NCBI GenBank assembly: GCA_024760905.1
Contig: CM045735.1
Location: forward strand, 12,144,749-12,208,748
Length of the DNA: 64,000 nt
DNA from: Plotosus lineatus
Taxonomy: Eukaryota > Chordata > Actinopteri > Siluriformes > Plotosidae
Reading direction: 5' to 3'
Position numbers and translations under genes: made by a program. The notes under the pieces are model-generated. The model had not been told where the DNA came from. It saw only the letters and a program-made list of their open reading frames with translations, and did not search any database. Below are positions 1-12,507 of the stretch, piece after piece (the first letter of the stretch is position 1; every line of letters begins with the position of its first letter).

Positions 1-116
1 CCATTTTATTAACGTATTTATTAATTAAACTATTATTAAACATTTTTATTAACGCACATATACACACACAGCACTGTCTCTTTCTATCTCTCTCTCTCTC
101 TCTTGACCTCAAGACA

Positions 117-505
117 GTGATTCATGCCAGACATCCCAGGAATCTGACTGAACTACAGCAGTTTTGTAAAGAAGAATGGGCCAAGATTAGTCCTGATCGA
201 TTTACCAGACTGATCTGCAGCTACAGGAAGTGTCTGGTTGAAGTTATTGCTGCCAAAGGGGAAGGGGAGAGCACAAAATATTAAATGTGATGGTTCAGTT
301 ACTTATTCCTCCCCTTTCTGTTATTGTTTGCATACTATCCTCATTAAAATATGAAAACCTATAAATGTTTGGGTGGTTTTAGTTAAAGCAGACACTGTTT
401 TTTCATCTGTGTGATTTTGACAAAGATCAGATCACATTTGATGGTGATTTTATGCAGAAATGTGAGAAATTCCAAAAGGTTCAGAAACTTTTTCATACCA
501 TTGTA
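117..505 (+). pseudogene. Tc1/mariner remnant, transposase C-terminus and 3' end
   Basis: Codons from 117 to the stop at 282-284 read as the end of a Tc1 transposase (NLTELQQFCKEEWAKI, then a Lys-rich end and TKY). The AT-rich 3' non-coding part follows and ends near 505 at a terminal sequence typical of fish Tc1 elements (TTTTTCATACCATTGTA). The 5' part is absent. Confidence 0.75.
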
Positions 506-1344
506 GTACAATTAATATAGATCATATCCATCCTTTATCAACAGCATGAAACTCTTTCAGTTTTTTGCATTTTACTTAAAGTAAGATTATAATCAAGCTT
601 TTAAAACTCTCCTGTTATATAAGAACATCTGTGTATTTTTATTATCAGGTGGTTCTTAACTTATAATTTTTGAAATTGCATTGGTCAGCTTGAAGAGACT
701 CCTGTTTCAGTGTTACGAGAATGCAAAATCGTGAAAATTCCTCCGGTTCATATAAGGCAAGATAAAGGCACATTCTTTTCACATACATTAAAACAAGCTT
801 ATGCTTGCATATTTATATGCAAATTAGTTCTGTATTGCCTGTGGAGATGAGAAGATCATGTGACGTTTTGCATTACAGCAGTACCACCCTCCCAACCAGT
901 TTTGTGGAGTTACTTGTGGGTTTTTTGTTTTGTTTCTACACAGTTCATGAAATAAGTTTGATTTTATAGAATAATTAGAGAATATTATTAAATAGAAGCA
1001 GATAAATTATCTGTTTGAAACCTTTGAATAAGTTTGAAGTTTTTTTATTTCTTTTTAAAATGTTATTACAATTAAAGCCATATTTCTTTACAGGCTCAGT
1101 GTCTGCGGTGGCTGTGACTGAAACATAAAACAAAGATGAGGCATTTTAATTGAAAACGATTATCAGTGAAGCTGAACCAGAGCTAATGAAGTTTGCAGGT
1201 TATTAATGGCTCATCAAGTTTGTAAGAGCAAAAGGGCATATGTTTTCAAGTAGGAAACACCTCCATCAATCCATTTAGGTTTTCAAAAAGATAACAAACT
1301 TATTAAAGAGTTGGATTACTGAGAGGAGTTCAAGCCCAACTGTC
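506..1344. other. No recognised feature
   Basis: AT-rich sequence with no sustained frame, RNA gene or repeat that I can identify. Confidence 0.5.
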
Positions 1345-1625
1345 AATGGGTTGTCACTGCTGTGCTTCTCAATGCGGCTAACTGGGTTATCAAAGGCTGG
1401 CCATGCCTCTCACTGTCTGTGGTGTGAGGTTCATGTAAAAGAACCACTTCTGACTCTTGTAAAGAGTATGCCGCATAGCCGTCAGCCTGTTTCTGCCCTG
1501 TGATGACCTGTCAAGCTCTCCAGGGTGTACTCTGCCCTCATCCAGAGTTGGCTAACATAGGCATCAGCCTACCCATGATCCTAATTAGGATTAAGAGGTT
1601 CAGAATTAATTAATTAATGAATGAA
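1345..1625 (+). mobile_element. SINE-A, head-truncated
   Basis: Contains the SINE-A body (GCTAACTGGGTTATCAAAGG, then CTCTCACTGTCTG) and the LINE-like 3' tail (CCAGGGTGTACTCTGCCCTC, CCTAATTAGGATTAAG) ending in an (ATGA)/(ATTA) run. The tRNA-like head is eroded. Confidence 0.8.
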
Positions 1626-2039
1626 AGTCAATCAATCATTAAAAAGTATGACCTTCATGCTGTGTGAAGAAGTCACTCTGAGTTAGCAATGGGTTTCAGC
1701 ACCTTTAGACAGACTGCTTTTTAAATATTTGTTTAGATGCCACTTTCCACCCACAAACTCACTATCACACTTACTTCTTTGGAGAAAACACAAAGTCAAG
1801 TGTATCTTACTTAATTCCTACTCATGCTACATTATACGACCATCATAAGGAAAGCAGTTCTATACACTGCCCCCCATAATTACTGAAACCTCTAGTTAAA
1901 AAGTGTTATTTGGCTTCTCATAAAAATAATTTTTTCCCCTAAGCAATATAGACCACAATAATAAAATAAAAAAGAGCAGAATCCAACCTTTAATTCAAGT
2001 GCCTTTATTCAGTGGGGGTCCCCCTTTAAGAATTAATTG
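1626..2039. other. No recognised feature
   Basis: AT-rich, no coding or repeat signature seen. Confidence 0.4.
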
Positions 2040-4490
2040 TTTTCCATCAAATGCTGAAGCTGAACCTAAGGGAAATCAAAGAGGCTGTTCATAAAGCCAG
2101 AGCATGCTCTGCGTCAGGACCAAGTGGCACTTCGTACAACTGTCCCAAACTACTACTGCGTCTGTGGAAAATCCTGAGAGTTTTCTGGAGAAAGGGGAAG
2201 ATCCCAGAGCAATGGCGAATGGCTGAAGTGGTGTGGATTCCGAAGGAGGAAGGCTCCACCCGGCTTGACCAGTTCCGTATCATCTCCCTCCTATGCGTTG
2301 AATCAAAGATCTCCTTCAGTGCCATCTCCAAGAGACTGTGCTTATACATAGCAAAAAACACTTACATCGACACATCAGTCCAGAAAGGTGGCATTGCAGG
2401 GATGCCAGGCTGTGTGGAGCATACAGGTGTGGTGACACAGCTCATTTGAGAAGCCAAAGAAAAGAGGGATAATCTGGCAGTGTTATGGCCTGACCTAGCC
2501 AATGCATATGGCTCCATCCCCCATAAGTTAGTCCAACTTACCCTGGTAAAACATCATGTCCCTCATAGGTGTAGAGACCACATCACTGACTACTACAACA
2601 ACTTCAGGACAAGGGTCTCTTCAGGAGTAACTCCATCCAGTTGGCACAAGGTAGAGATGGGCACCATCTCAGTGTCACTATTCTCCTTGACCATGACTAT
2701 GCTAACCAAGTCTGTTGAGCCAGAATGCAGAGGACCCTGATGAGCTCAGGTCAACGGCAGTCACCTATTAGGGCATTCATGGATGACCTTACAGTTACCA
2801 CGGAGTCAGTCCCAGGATGTCGGTGGATCCTCAAGAGGCTGGAGAAGATGATGGTGTGGGCCCGAATGAGCTTTAAACCTGAAAAATCTAGGTCGATGGT
2901 GCTGAGGAAAGGAAAGGTAGAGGACAAGTTCTGTTTCAACATCGCAGGCACAGCCATCCCAACAATCTCAGAGAGGCCAGTCAAGAGTCTGGGCAAGGTT
3001 TTTGACAGCTCTCTCAAAGATGCAGCATCCATCCAGACGGCTTGTGGTGAATTGGAGGGCTGGCTAAAGCCTGTGGACAAGTCCGGTCTACCTGGAAAAT
3101 TCAAGGCATGGGTTTATCAGCACGGTATCCTCCCCAGGATCCTGTGGCTACTCCTCATCTATGCTGTTCCACTATCCACAGTAAAGATCTTGGAGAGGAA
3201 AATCAGTAACCACCTCCGGAGATGGCTGGGGTTACCAAAGAGCCTAAGCAGCATTGCACCTATGGGCACAATAACAAATTGCAGCTGCCCTTTACAGCTG
3301 CCCTGCTGTACAGGGACTCCAGCGATCCAAAGGTGGCTAATGCTGGAATCCAAGTGAGGACGGGCAGGAAGTGGAAGGTGGAAGAGGCCGTTCAAACGGC
3401 GGAAGCTAGGCTGTGCCACAAGGCTCTGGTGGGAGTGGTCTCAAAGGGCCGAGCTGTCTTAGGTTCTTTCTCAACTCCACAAATGAACATCAGGGGGAAG
3501 GAGAGAAGGCACCTGGTCCAAGAGGAGGTGAGAGCTGCTGTGGAGGAAACAAGATCCTGCAAGGCGGTGGGCATGAGACAACAGGGAGTCTGGACAAGAT
3601 GGGAAAATGCGCTTGAGAGGAAAGTAACCTGGACTGAGAACTGGAAAGCTGAGCCTCACCGCATCAGATTTCTCATCCAGGAAGTGTACGATGTGCTGCC
3701 TAGTCCATCGAATCTGCATACTTGGGGCTTAGCGGAGTCACCAGCTTGCCCATTGTGTTCCAAGAGAGGCAACTTAGAACATGTGCTAAGTTGTTGCACT
3801 ACAGCATTGGGAGAAGGGTGCTACCTGTGGAGGCATGACCAAGTCCTGAAGACCATCACCGAGGCCATCAGCACGGGATTGGCTTGGGCAAAACAATTCT
3901 GCCCCCTAAGAACATCATTGCCTTTGTGAGGGCTGGGGAGCAGGCTGATCCAGCTAACAGACCACCAACAGGCATTCTGACCTCTGCAAGAGACTGGCAG
4001 CTGTTAGTGGATCTTGAACACCAGTTGAAGTTCCCTAGCCATATTGCGGTCACCACCCTCCGTCCTTACATTGTCCTTGTGTCAGAGGCCACCAAGCAAG
4101 TGACACTGCTAGAGTTGACTGTTCCGTGGGAAGACCGCCTGGAAGAAGACTTTGAGAGGAAGCTTTCCAAGTACACAGGACGGGTGAAAGACTGTCAGCA
4201 ATCAGGATGGAGGGTGAAGTGCCTTCCAGTGGAGGTTGACTGCAGAGGCTTTGCGGCCCGGTCCTTCGCCAAAGCTCTGGGTTGTCTAGGCATCGTCGGG
4301 CAACAGAGGAGAAAAGCCTCCGCAATACCACCGAAGCGGCAGAGAGGGCCTCGAGATGGAATCGTGGTAGCCAGTGTGCCAACTGGACACAAGCCGGGGT
4401 CTGATCAGCCCCAGCTGGGTCACCTGAATGAGGGGGTATGATGTTGAAAGACCCGAAAAACCCAATGATGTCGCATGAGTAGATGTATTT
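2040..4490 (+). pseudogene. LINE pseudogene, restriction-like endonuclease type
   Basis: A 5'-truncated non-LTR retrotransposon. Reverse-transcriptase blocks run in order through three frames: ASGPSGTSYNCPKLL and PEQWRMAEVVWIPKE (2051-2449), FRIISLLCVE, DLANAYGSIPHK (2480-2740) and the catalytic block FMDDLTVTT (2725-3357). The C-terminal part (3222-4441) has QGVWTRWENAL, YDVLPSPSNLHTWGL, a zinc knuckle CPLCSKRGNLEHVLSCC and an endonuclease-like stretch LRPYIVLVSEATKQVTLLEL. An in-frame TGA at about 2447 and several frameshifts make it non-functional. The zinc knuckle followed by an RPD-like motif suggests the R2/NeSL/Hero-type group; the exact clade is not resolved. Confidence 0.8.
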
Positions 4491-4494
4491 ACAT

Positions 4495-6470
4495 AGTGTG
4501 TGCCACAATTATTAGCCCCCTGATGTTAATACTTTGTACAACCGCCTTTGACCAACCTTATCTTCTCCTATAATGTTTCACAAGATGGGAAAAAACAGTT
4601 AGAGGGATCTTGGACCATTTGTCTTTGCACAATCTCTATAAATCATCCAGCAACCTGGTCCTCTCCTCTGCACTCTGCTCTTCTGCTCTCTCCACAGGTT
4701 TTCAATGGGGTTGAGGTCTGGGGACTGAGATGGCCATGGGAGGAGCTTGATTCTGTGTCTGGTGAATAATTTCTGTGTAGATTTGGTCACATGTTTAGGG
4801 TCATTATCTTGCCAAACGACCCAGTGAAGATCCATCTTCAGGTTTTGGGCAGAGGGCCCAGAGTTTGATTCAAAATTTCATGCTACTTCAAAGCGTTCAT
4901 GATGCCCAGCACCCTATCAAGGTTCCGAGGGCCTCTATATGAAAAACAAACCCACAGAGTCACCGGCCCCACCTTATACTTCATAATGGGAATGAGGTGT
5001 TTTTCTGTATACTCATCTTTTGTGTTCCACCAGACCTACTTAGCTGACAAAAAGCTCTATCTTGGCCTAATATGACCAAAGCAGACAGTAACAGTAGAAG
5101 TCCCAGTACTCCTGAGCAAACTACAGTCATTTGTGTTTATGATTGTGAGTAAGAAAAGGTTTTTTCCATGCATGCCTCCCAAACAGCTTGCTGGAATGTA
5201 GATGGCACCTGATGGTTGTTTTGGAGACTTTGTAAGCCCAAGATGCTCTCATTTGTTGCAATTCTTTAATAGTGAGTGTTCCCGTTCTTTTAAACTTCTT
5301 AATGATTCCTATGACGGTAGATATGGGCAGGTACAGGCGAGGGGTTATAGGCAGAAGAGTTCAAGGTGGAGGTGGGACTACGTCAAGGGTCAACTCTGAG
5401 TCCCTTCTTGCTTGCTAGGGTGATGGATAGGCTGACAGACGGGGTTAGACAAGATTCCCCATGGACTATGATGTTTGCAGATGACATTATGATCTGTCGT
5501 GAGAGCAGACAACAAGTGCAGGTATGCCCTCGAAAGGAGGGGAATGAAGGTTAGCCTCAGTAAGACAGAATACATGTGTATGAATGACAAGGACCCAAGA
5601 GGAACGGTGAGGTTACAGGAAGCAGAGAAAATGAAGGTGGAGGATTTTAAGTACTTAGGCTCAACAATCCAGAGTAGTGGAGAGTGTGGAAAAGGGGTGA
5701 AGAAGCATGTGCAGACAGGTTGGAATGGTTGGAGAAAAGTGTCTGGTGTGATGTGTGATAGGAGGGTATCGGCAAGAATGAAAGGAAACGTGTACAAGAC
5801 GGTGTTGAGGCCAACGATGTTGTATGGTTTAGAAACAGTGGCCCTGGTGAAAAGACAGGAGGCAAAGCTGGAAGTAGCAGAGATGAAAATGTTGAGGTTC
5901 TCTCTGGGAGTAACGAGGATGGATAGGATCAGGAATGAGCACATCAGAGGGACAGCACATGTAAGACGTTTTGGAGACAAAGTCAGAGATGCTAGATTGA
6001 GATGGTTTGGACATGTACAGAGGAGGGATCGTGAGTACATTGGTAGTAGGATGCTGAGGTTGGAACTACCAGGCAGAAGGCCTAGAGGAAGACCAAAGGG
6101 ACGATTCATGGATGTGGTGAAGGAGGACATGAAGGTAGTTGGTGTAAGAGAAGAAGATGCAAAGGATAGGGTGAGATGGAGGCAGATGATTCGCTGTAGC
6201 GACCCCTGAAGGAAAAGCCGAAAGGAGAAGAATAAGATCCTAGGAAATGTTTGGGGTGCTAATAATTATGGAACAAGTGCTTTTATGAAAAATAATTATT
6301 TCTTAGTCAGAGTTTCAGAGTTTTCTTTCCCCCTTAAAATTCACTTGAGTTGAAGGTTACATTTTTCTGCAATTTTCAGTGTGAGAGTAGCTTCTTCAAT
6401 AAATATTGAATTTGTTTCAAGGCTTTTAATAAATGTTAATCAGGGGAATCAATAATTATTTAGGACCATG
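4495..6470 (-). mobile_element. Tc1-like transposon split by an RTE insertion
   Basis: Terminal parts near 4500 (CACAATTATTAGCCCC) and 6258-6470 (GGTGCTAATAATTATGG, later AATCAATAATTATTTAGG) are inverted relative to each other. The transposase on the - strand is recognisable at 4835-4599: a DNDPKH block, then [16 protein letters not shown]. Upstream codons to about 5290 are degraded. RTE sequence occupies 5330-6235 inside it. Confidence 0.72.
5330..6235 (+). pseudogene. RTE-clade LINE, 5'-truncated copy
   Basis: The end of an RTE-type reverse transcriptase: EVGLRQGSTLSPFLLARVMDR, MMFADDIMIC at 5471-5500, then an open frame of 236 codons (5499-6209) with [43 protein letters not shown] and RPRGRPKGRFMDVV, ending RWRQMIRCSDP. 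The 3' end is GAAAAGCCGAAAGGAGAAG, short purine repeats typical of RTE. A short deletion after the FADD block breaks the frame. Confidence 0.85.
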
Positions 6471-7289
6471 TTGCCTTATATATGAACTCACCAAGGTCCA
6501 CATATGGTCACTAGATTCTGTGATAGACAGGTTATAATATATATAATCCCTCCAACCTTTCAAGAGCTCTTTTGCTTTCTAGAGCCTTTTTCTAGACGGT
6601 AATATTTTTTGATCTCATACACACATTGCTTCTCTCCATCTGTATCGTGGTCTTCTGGGAAAGACTTTTTTCATTGAAACGCCAACCCAGCAAAAACTTA
6701 TATTATATTAATAAGATTACCTTCTCCATTATAAGTTAATTTTGGCTTAATATAAAAGGTACTTAATGAAATTACCACAGTTTATGGACTTAGAATCACA
6801 TATTCATCTTGTTTTCATTCTGTGTCTGATTGTAATAACTAAAACATGACAGAATGTTCATAGGAATAATTTTGTGCAATGATTTTTCAATGCTGGCATC
6901 ATCTGTGTTTGTGTTGACGGTCGCCATTTTTGTTATGATGATACTTCTGAATGCACTCTTGCCTCGAGATTGCCATTTTTTCTAATATCATTATACACAG
7001 TGCAGAAGTCTTGGAACTCGCATACAGAGATAAGCAAATGTTTTAACCTTTTGAGACGCCACTGTGCTCATCTGGAGGCATCAACTTTTCTCCTGTCAAC
7101 ATTGTGTGTGTTTCCATGTAAGTTCGTTATATGGAGGCAACTGGGTATTACTCTTTTGACAAACTTCTTCCTGTCAAAAGATGTTGATGGAATTTAATAT
7201 TGATCAGGCATTGAGGAACAGAAGCAGTGTGGAGAAATGGCAAGAGTTGTGTCTGATTCCAATTTATTTTAAAGAGTTAACTCTGTATT
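6471..7289. other. No recognised feature
   Basis: Only short open frames, no homology recognised. Confidence 0.4.
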
Positions 7290-7392
7290 CATTCATTCAT
7301 TCATTCATTTTCTGAACCACTTAACCCTGGCACCCATCTCAGCCGACTCTGGTACAACCTGGACAGCTCGCCAGGTCATTGCAGGGCATATA
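7290..7392 (-). mobile_element. SINE-A tail fragment
   Basis: A reversed tail: (ATTC)n, TTTCTGAACCACTTAACCC, CATCTCAGCCGACTCTGG, GACAGCTCGCCAGGTCATTG. Confidence 0.75.
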
Positions 7393-8734
7393 TGTATTTC
7401 ATGTTTATTTAATAAACAGGTAAATGAATGGGCACCTTAAATCAATATTTTGTGAACAACCAAGTATAATGTAAGAAGATGGTCATTACCCCAAAGAATA
7501 AATGCTTTCAAGGTAACTAGTCCCCTTGGCTGTGTATCAGGGTGCTGATCACTCTGTCTGGGTTTATTTTGGGATAACATAACTCTGTATATCAGCTGAA
7601 TGTTATCCCTTGCATATTATGAATGAAACCTTTGCTTGAATGTGAGGAGTGATATGAATGTGCATGGCACCTCACCACTCAGTACCACTCAGCACTGCAT
7701 TCACCTGCTGTTATCTTTTCAAAGCAACAACAGTATGCTCTGGGTATTCATATGCCATATGTCAATGCTCCAATGTGCTACAACAGTTAAAGCTGGCACA
7801 ATGAGAGGTCTTATGAATTCTTGACAATGGACAGCTAAGGCATCATTAAGATTTGAACTTGCAATTGCTTGATGAGATCTCTTGGTTTTTCACTCCTTGA
7901 ATACAGCACAGCGACATCAAATGTTTTTTTTTTGTCATCTACCATGCATATTTTCATATTTGTCATAAAAATGAGGATGAAGAAATATGACATGTGATAC
8001 AGACAGAAAGGGTTAAATTGATGTCTGTGATTTCTTCAGACTTGGTGGTTGGAGAAAACGAGATCAATAATTATAAGATAAATAAAGGATTGTTCGTTTC
8101 TTCCTCAAAGTGAAACTCATCATCAGATATTACTTGAGATGTTTATCCATTTCCTATAAACTTGAGATGAAGTATTAGTTTCAAGGACGCTAAACATCTT
8201 TACTTGATTACATGATGGTAATTAAGGTGATAAGAGGGGCCTCGGTGACATTACAATTAACGCAAACATCTGCACATATTCTTGCATTTCATTGTGCTCA
8301 GAATCACTACTCCAGAAACACCACACAATCCATATTCCTTCAGTAGGGGGAAATAAAACAGCCATGTGTCTCTCATTACCAGTATACTCTCCATAAGGAC
8401 CTGCTGTGAGTATGACGTGTGAGCACCCCACCCTTCCTGGAGAAGTGGGTCGATCTGAGGCTTTACGACTGCAGAAGGAAAAGACAATATCAACAGATGT
8501 GACATGAGACCTTAAGGCACATCAGCTCAGAAGCTGGTGCAGAAAAATCCATACACAATTTAGCCTGGCATGACGTAGAAGATGACACTTACATTTTATT
8601 TAAACAAGGGACAGTGCAGAAGGCATGGGGGACTGTTTGCTGTACTTATGCATAATAAAATGATCATGTCTGCAAGTATTGTTTCAGTAATGTAGAAAAC
8701 TGATGTAAAACACCATACAGACTCACACAAAATC
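7393..8734. other. No recognised gene
   Basis: Two overlapping short frames on the - strand at 8222-8505 show no family I know. The rest is featureless. Confidence 0.4.
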
Positions 8735-9235
8735 TCAGAGTACAACGGCCCTATATTTGAGCCCTGTGGATTTCCTTGAGTTTATGTTGGTTTCCTCTCG
8801 GTGCGCAAATTTACTTCCATAGTAAATTAATTGGCTATACCATAGTGGTCCTACATATAAATCTATGTCTGAATGGATGTCTCATCTAGACACTTCACTG
8901 CAACAAGTAAAACACAAGAGCAAAACCTCAGTATGATACATTATGTTCTTTCGAAACATTGTTCGAAGTGGCACAGTTTGCATGTTCTCCCTGTGTTTCT
9001 CAGGGTTTGCTATGCTCCAAAGATGTGCATTTTAGGCTAAATATCTATTTTCAATTGCCAAAGGGTGTGAATGTTTGGTTGTGTCAGTGTTAGTCCTGCA
9101 ATAGGCTGGAGACCTTTTCATTGGGTATCACAGCTCTCACTGGAAATCAGCTCGGGTTGGCTCTAACATCCTCCATGACCGTGACAGATTGACCTAACAC
9201 CTGGTGTGAGGAAGATAGACAGTGCATGCTTTCAG
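8735..9235 (+). mobile_element. SINE-B, eroded copies
   Basis: The phrase order GGTTTCCTCTCGGTGC, TTGCATGTTCTCCCTGTG, CCAAAGATGTGCATTTTAGG, GGTGTGAATGTTTGG and CAATAGGCTGGAGAC follows the SINE-B body, but with many changes. Probably two overlapping or nested remnants. Confidence 0.55.
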
Positions 9236-9814
9236 TGACCCATAAAGTAGGTATTCAGGGTTATTAATTCATCATTAGAGGAAATGACCCTACTCACTGT
9301 ATCACCAGGGAAACAGGATTAAATTGATCATTAAACATATAATAAAATTTAAATGTTTAATTTTATCATATGGTTGCAATATTGCACCAGAAGGCTATAA
9401 AATAATAAAATTAAAACACATCCTGTCAAGTACAGGGTTTAATTCATTAGTAAACATATTATAGTTACATTTGCATTGAGGAATAGAATGTCCCAGATGC
9501 ATTTCTAGATCTTGTAGTGTGTCATATCCCCAGCACAAATCACTGCAGAAACTTTACCTGGTTAGGTTTAAAAAAGAGAGAAAAGTGCTTTGAAATTCAA
9601 ATTTACATGAAGATTAGAAAAAGGTGAAAACTTAATCCTCAAAATCTCCTGAAATCTGACATATTTATGAGATTAATTTCTAAGGTTAGTTTGTGATTCA
9701 GAATGAAAATGCAGGTAAACTGACATAATACTGCAGAGCGTAAATATCAACATGTTACTTATAAAATGCAATGTGCTCTGAAGGCTGGAGTTTCTCACTG
9801 ACTGCTTAAGTATA
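9236..9814. other. No recognised feature
   Basis: AT-rich non-coding sequence. Confidence 0.4.
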
Positions 9815-9904
9815 TAAGGGTCACAGGGAGGCTAAAACCTATCTTGGCTGACACCAGGTGAAAGTAGGATGCACTCTGTACAGCCTACCAGACCATCGCA
9901 GGGC

Positions 9905-9990
<86 letters not shown>

Positions 9991-10183
9991 GGGCAAACCG
10001 GAACATCCAGCAGCCTACTGTGCATGCATTTGCATTGTGGGAGGAAACTGGAGTATCAGAGGGATCCCACACAAGCACACGGATAAGGTACAAATTCCAT
10101 ACAGAAACATTTGAGTCTGGGACTCAAACCCAGATCCTTTTTACTGTGTAGCGGATGTTCTAACCACTATGCCACTATGTGGG
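9815..10183 (-). mobile_element. SINE-B with CA array
   Basis: In reverse: the tRNA-like head at 10183-10110 (TAGTGGTTAGAAC, then a B-box like GGGTTTGAGTCCC), the body with the GTTTCCTCCCACAATGC phrase, a (CA)n tract at 9909-9987 and the tail to 9815. An old copy. Confidence 0.7.
9909..9987. repeat. (CA)n microsatellite
   Basis: An almost pure CA tract of about 79 bp inside a SINE-B copy. Confidence 0.97.
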
Positions 10184-10247
10184 AACTAGTTTCTCCCGGT
10201 CGAATATTTATGTTTAGTCAGCATTAATTAATTTGCAATGAAAGTGA

Positions 10248-10248
10248 A

Positions 10249-10312
<64 letters not shown>
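10248..10312. repeat. (ATT)n microsatellite
   Basis: A pure ATT tract of about 64 bp. Confidence 0.97.
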
Positions 10313-10314
<2 letters not shown>

Positions 10315-11039
10315 GTTAGCATGGTTAAGAATCCGCCTGTCTTTTTTTCATTAAACAGAAATATTTATTTTTATTTTATGTGTTATTTACAATTTTCAGG
10401 AAAGTAAGTGGAACACCACTACCAATAATTATGTATAATATTATGTATACAGTATGTATAAAATCTATATTAACTAGATATTATCTATAATAACCAGAAT
10501 TAAGTATCTATATTATAATATCTATAATAACGAGAATTAAGTGTAATTGCACCTCCACTCCAATAGTTAGCAGTGGCGCTCTGATTGTCACGCTATGGTG
10601 TAGCGGTTTTTCGCACGAGCAAACGATATGAAGTACAGTAAACCACCCCTCAAGAAATAACACGGAGAATTTTGTAACAGGAACGAAGAGACTGAGATAT
10701 TAAGACATAAATGGTGAATGAGTTTAACTAAGGATGTATTTTTTAATTTCAGGCACATTGGTGCACTTTACATCTTTTCTATTACAGATTAAAAACAATC
10801 CTAATGATTTTTTTCTTTATTGTAAGTTCAACTATATTTCTTTCTTTTTTGTTTTTAAAGTTAATAAAGCTACAATGTTATGCAGAAGTGTACTAATAAC
10901 AATTTTATATATAAATAATGCTATTTATATAAGGGGGGGGTGGAATTTTTTTTTTCTTCCTAGAGGGGGCGCCGCAGAAAATAATTGAGAAGCACTGGTA
11001 TACAGTACAGTATATAGAGCTACAGGATTGTGTTGACTC
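10313..11039. other. AT-rich spacer, possible hAT end
   Basis: AT-rich. Near 10985-10999 it has TTGAGAAGCACTGG, which resembles a hAT terminal sequence, but no matching partner end was established. Confidence 0.35.
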
Positions 11040-11807
11040 TACAGACTGGGAAATACTGTCAGAAGAGGCAGACCTGAAGGGTCAGACATCAGCTGTGCTC
11101 TCCTACATTAACTACTGCACGGAGAGTATGACCACAACACGGACGGTTAAAGTGTTCACGAACCAGAAACCGTGGTTTATCAGTGAAGTGCACACCCTGT
11201 TTCAAGCACGGGATGATGATCTCAAATCAGGAGATTTGCAGGCTTGCAAAGAGACACACCAGACCCTACGAAAAGATATTAATAAAAGCTAAGTGCAATT
11301 ATAAACATCTCAACAGGGGGCACTTTGATGAAAACAACACCAGGCGTATGTGGAAGGGGATCACGTCACTAACCGGCTACAAGGACATGCATACGTCAGC
11401 AGTCTCCTCGGACACCCTGAACACAACAGAGAGGAGTACACCTGCTCTGCTCTTCCAGAGAGGGGCGACGACCCCATCCAGCTGCAGCAGCATCAGATCA
11501 GAGCCACCATATGGAGAGTCAATGTGAGGATGGCTACTGGTCCAGATGGAGTAACAGGAAGGGTAGTTACAGCAGGTGCAGATCAATTAGCAGGGGTTTT
11601 CAACACCATCTTTATTCTCTCTCTACTGCAATGTATGGTTCGCACCTGCCTCAAAACAGCCACCATCATTCAGGTGCCTAAAAATAGCACAGCAAGCTGC
11701 ATCAACGACTATCGCCCATTGCATTAACCCCATCATCACCAAATGTTTTAAGAGACTTGTCTTGTCACACATCAAGGCTGCCATCCCCGCTGATCTCAAT
11801 CCACATA
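11040..11807 (+). pseudogene. Rex1/L2-like LINE fragment
   Basis: A degraded non-LTR reverse transcriptase. It reads NQKPWFISEVHTLFQARDD (about 11161-11220), MWKGITSLTGYKD (11349-11388), ATGPDGVTGRVV (about 11533-11570), ADQLAGVFNTIFILSLLQ, TCLKTATIIQVPKNS and NDYRPLH, then after a frameshift NPIITKCFKRLVLSHIKAAIP. It is cut off at 11807 by the next element. Rex1/L2-type clade from remembered motif order. Confidence 0.75.
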
Positions 11808-11914
11808 CAGTCGGCTCCCTTCTTGTAAAACGTGTGATTCGTTCCAAGGCTCCCAAGACTACCCTTATACCCTTTAAAAATTATAAAAGCATTGCTTTTA
11901 AGGTGCTTACTTTG

Positions 11915-11992
11915 TGTTGACCATGGTTTCTTCGCAGGAGTTATAATCTTACAATCACCATGGCACCGGGAATCACTTTTACCAGGAATCAC

Positions 11993-12072
<80 letters not shown>

Positions 12073-12151
12073 ACATGTGTTGACCATGTCTTCTTAGCAG
12101 AGTTATAATCTTACAGTGGCCATGGCACCGGGAATCACTTTCACTGGGAAT

Positions 12152-12198
<47 letters not shown>

Positions 12199-12281
12199 AT
12201 GCGTGTGTGTTGACCATGTCTTCTTAGCGGAGTTATAATCTTACAATGACCATGGCACCGGGAATCACTTTCACTGGGAAT

Positions 12282-12342
<61 letters not shown>

Positions 12343-12402
12343 GTGTGTGTGTGTGCGTGTGTGTGTGTTGACCATGTCTTCTTAGCAGAGTTATAATCTT
12401 AC
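11915..12402 (+). repeat. Tandem repeat: ~76-bp unit alternating with (GT)n
   Basis: The unit starting TGTTGACCATG and containing AGTTATAATCTTACA and ACCGGGAATCACTTT occurs at 11915, 12078, 12208 and, cut short, at 12366. Long (GT)n tracts separate the units (about 11997-12060, 12154-12196, 12283-12368). Confidence 0.9.
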
Positions 12403-12507
12403 AAATGTTTATGCAAAGTTAAAAGCCTGAGCCATAAAATACACCAGGAATGACACACAAATATGAACAGTTCACACAAACTTGAACAAAGTTGGAATGA
12501 CAGCGTC

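Noticed and set aside
9839..10151. Open frames of poly-His/Thr or Cys/Val over the CA array
   Set aside because: They are translations of a dinucleotide microsatellite, not genes. The same applies to frames at 11765-12217, 30779-31090, 32932-33176, 53729-54175 and 54718-55069.
10560..11003. Complete hAT MITE ending in GAGAAGCACTGG
   Set aside because: A matching left end and an 8-bp duplication could not be established.
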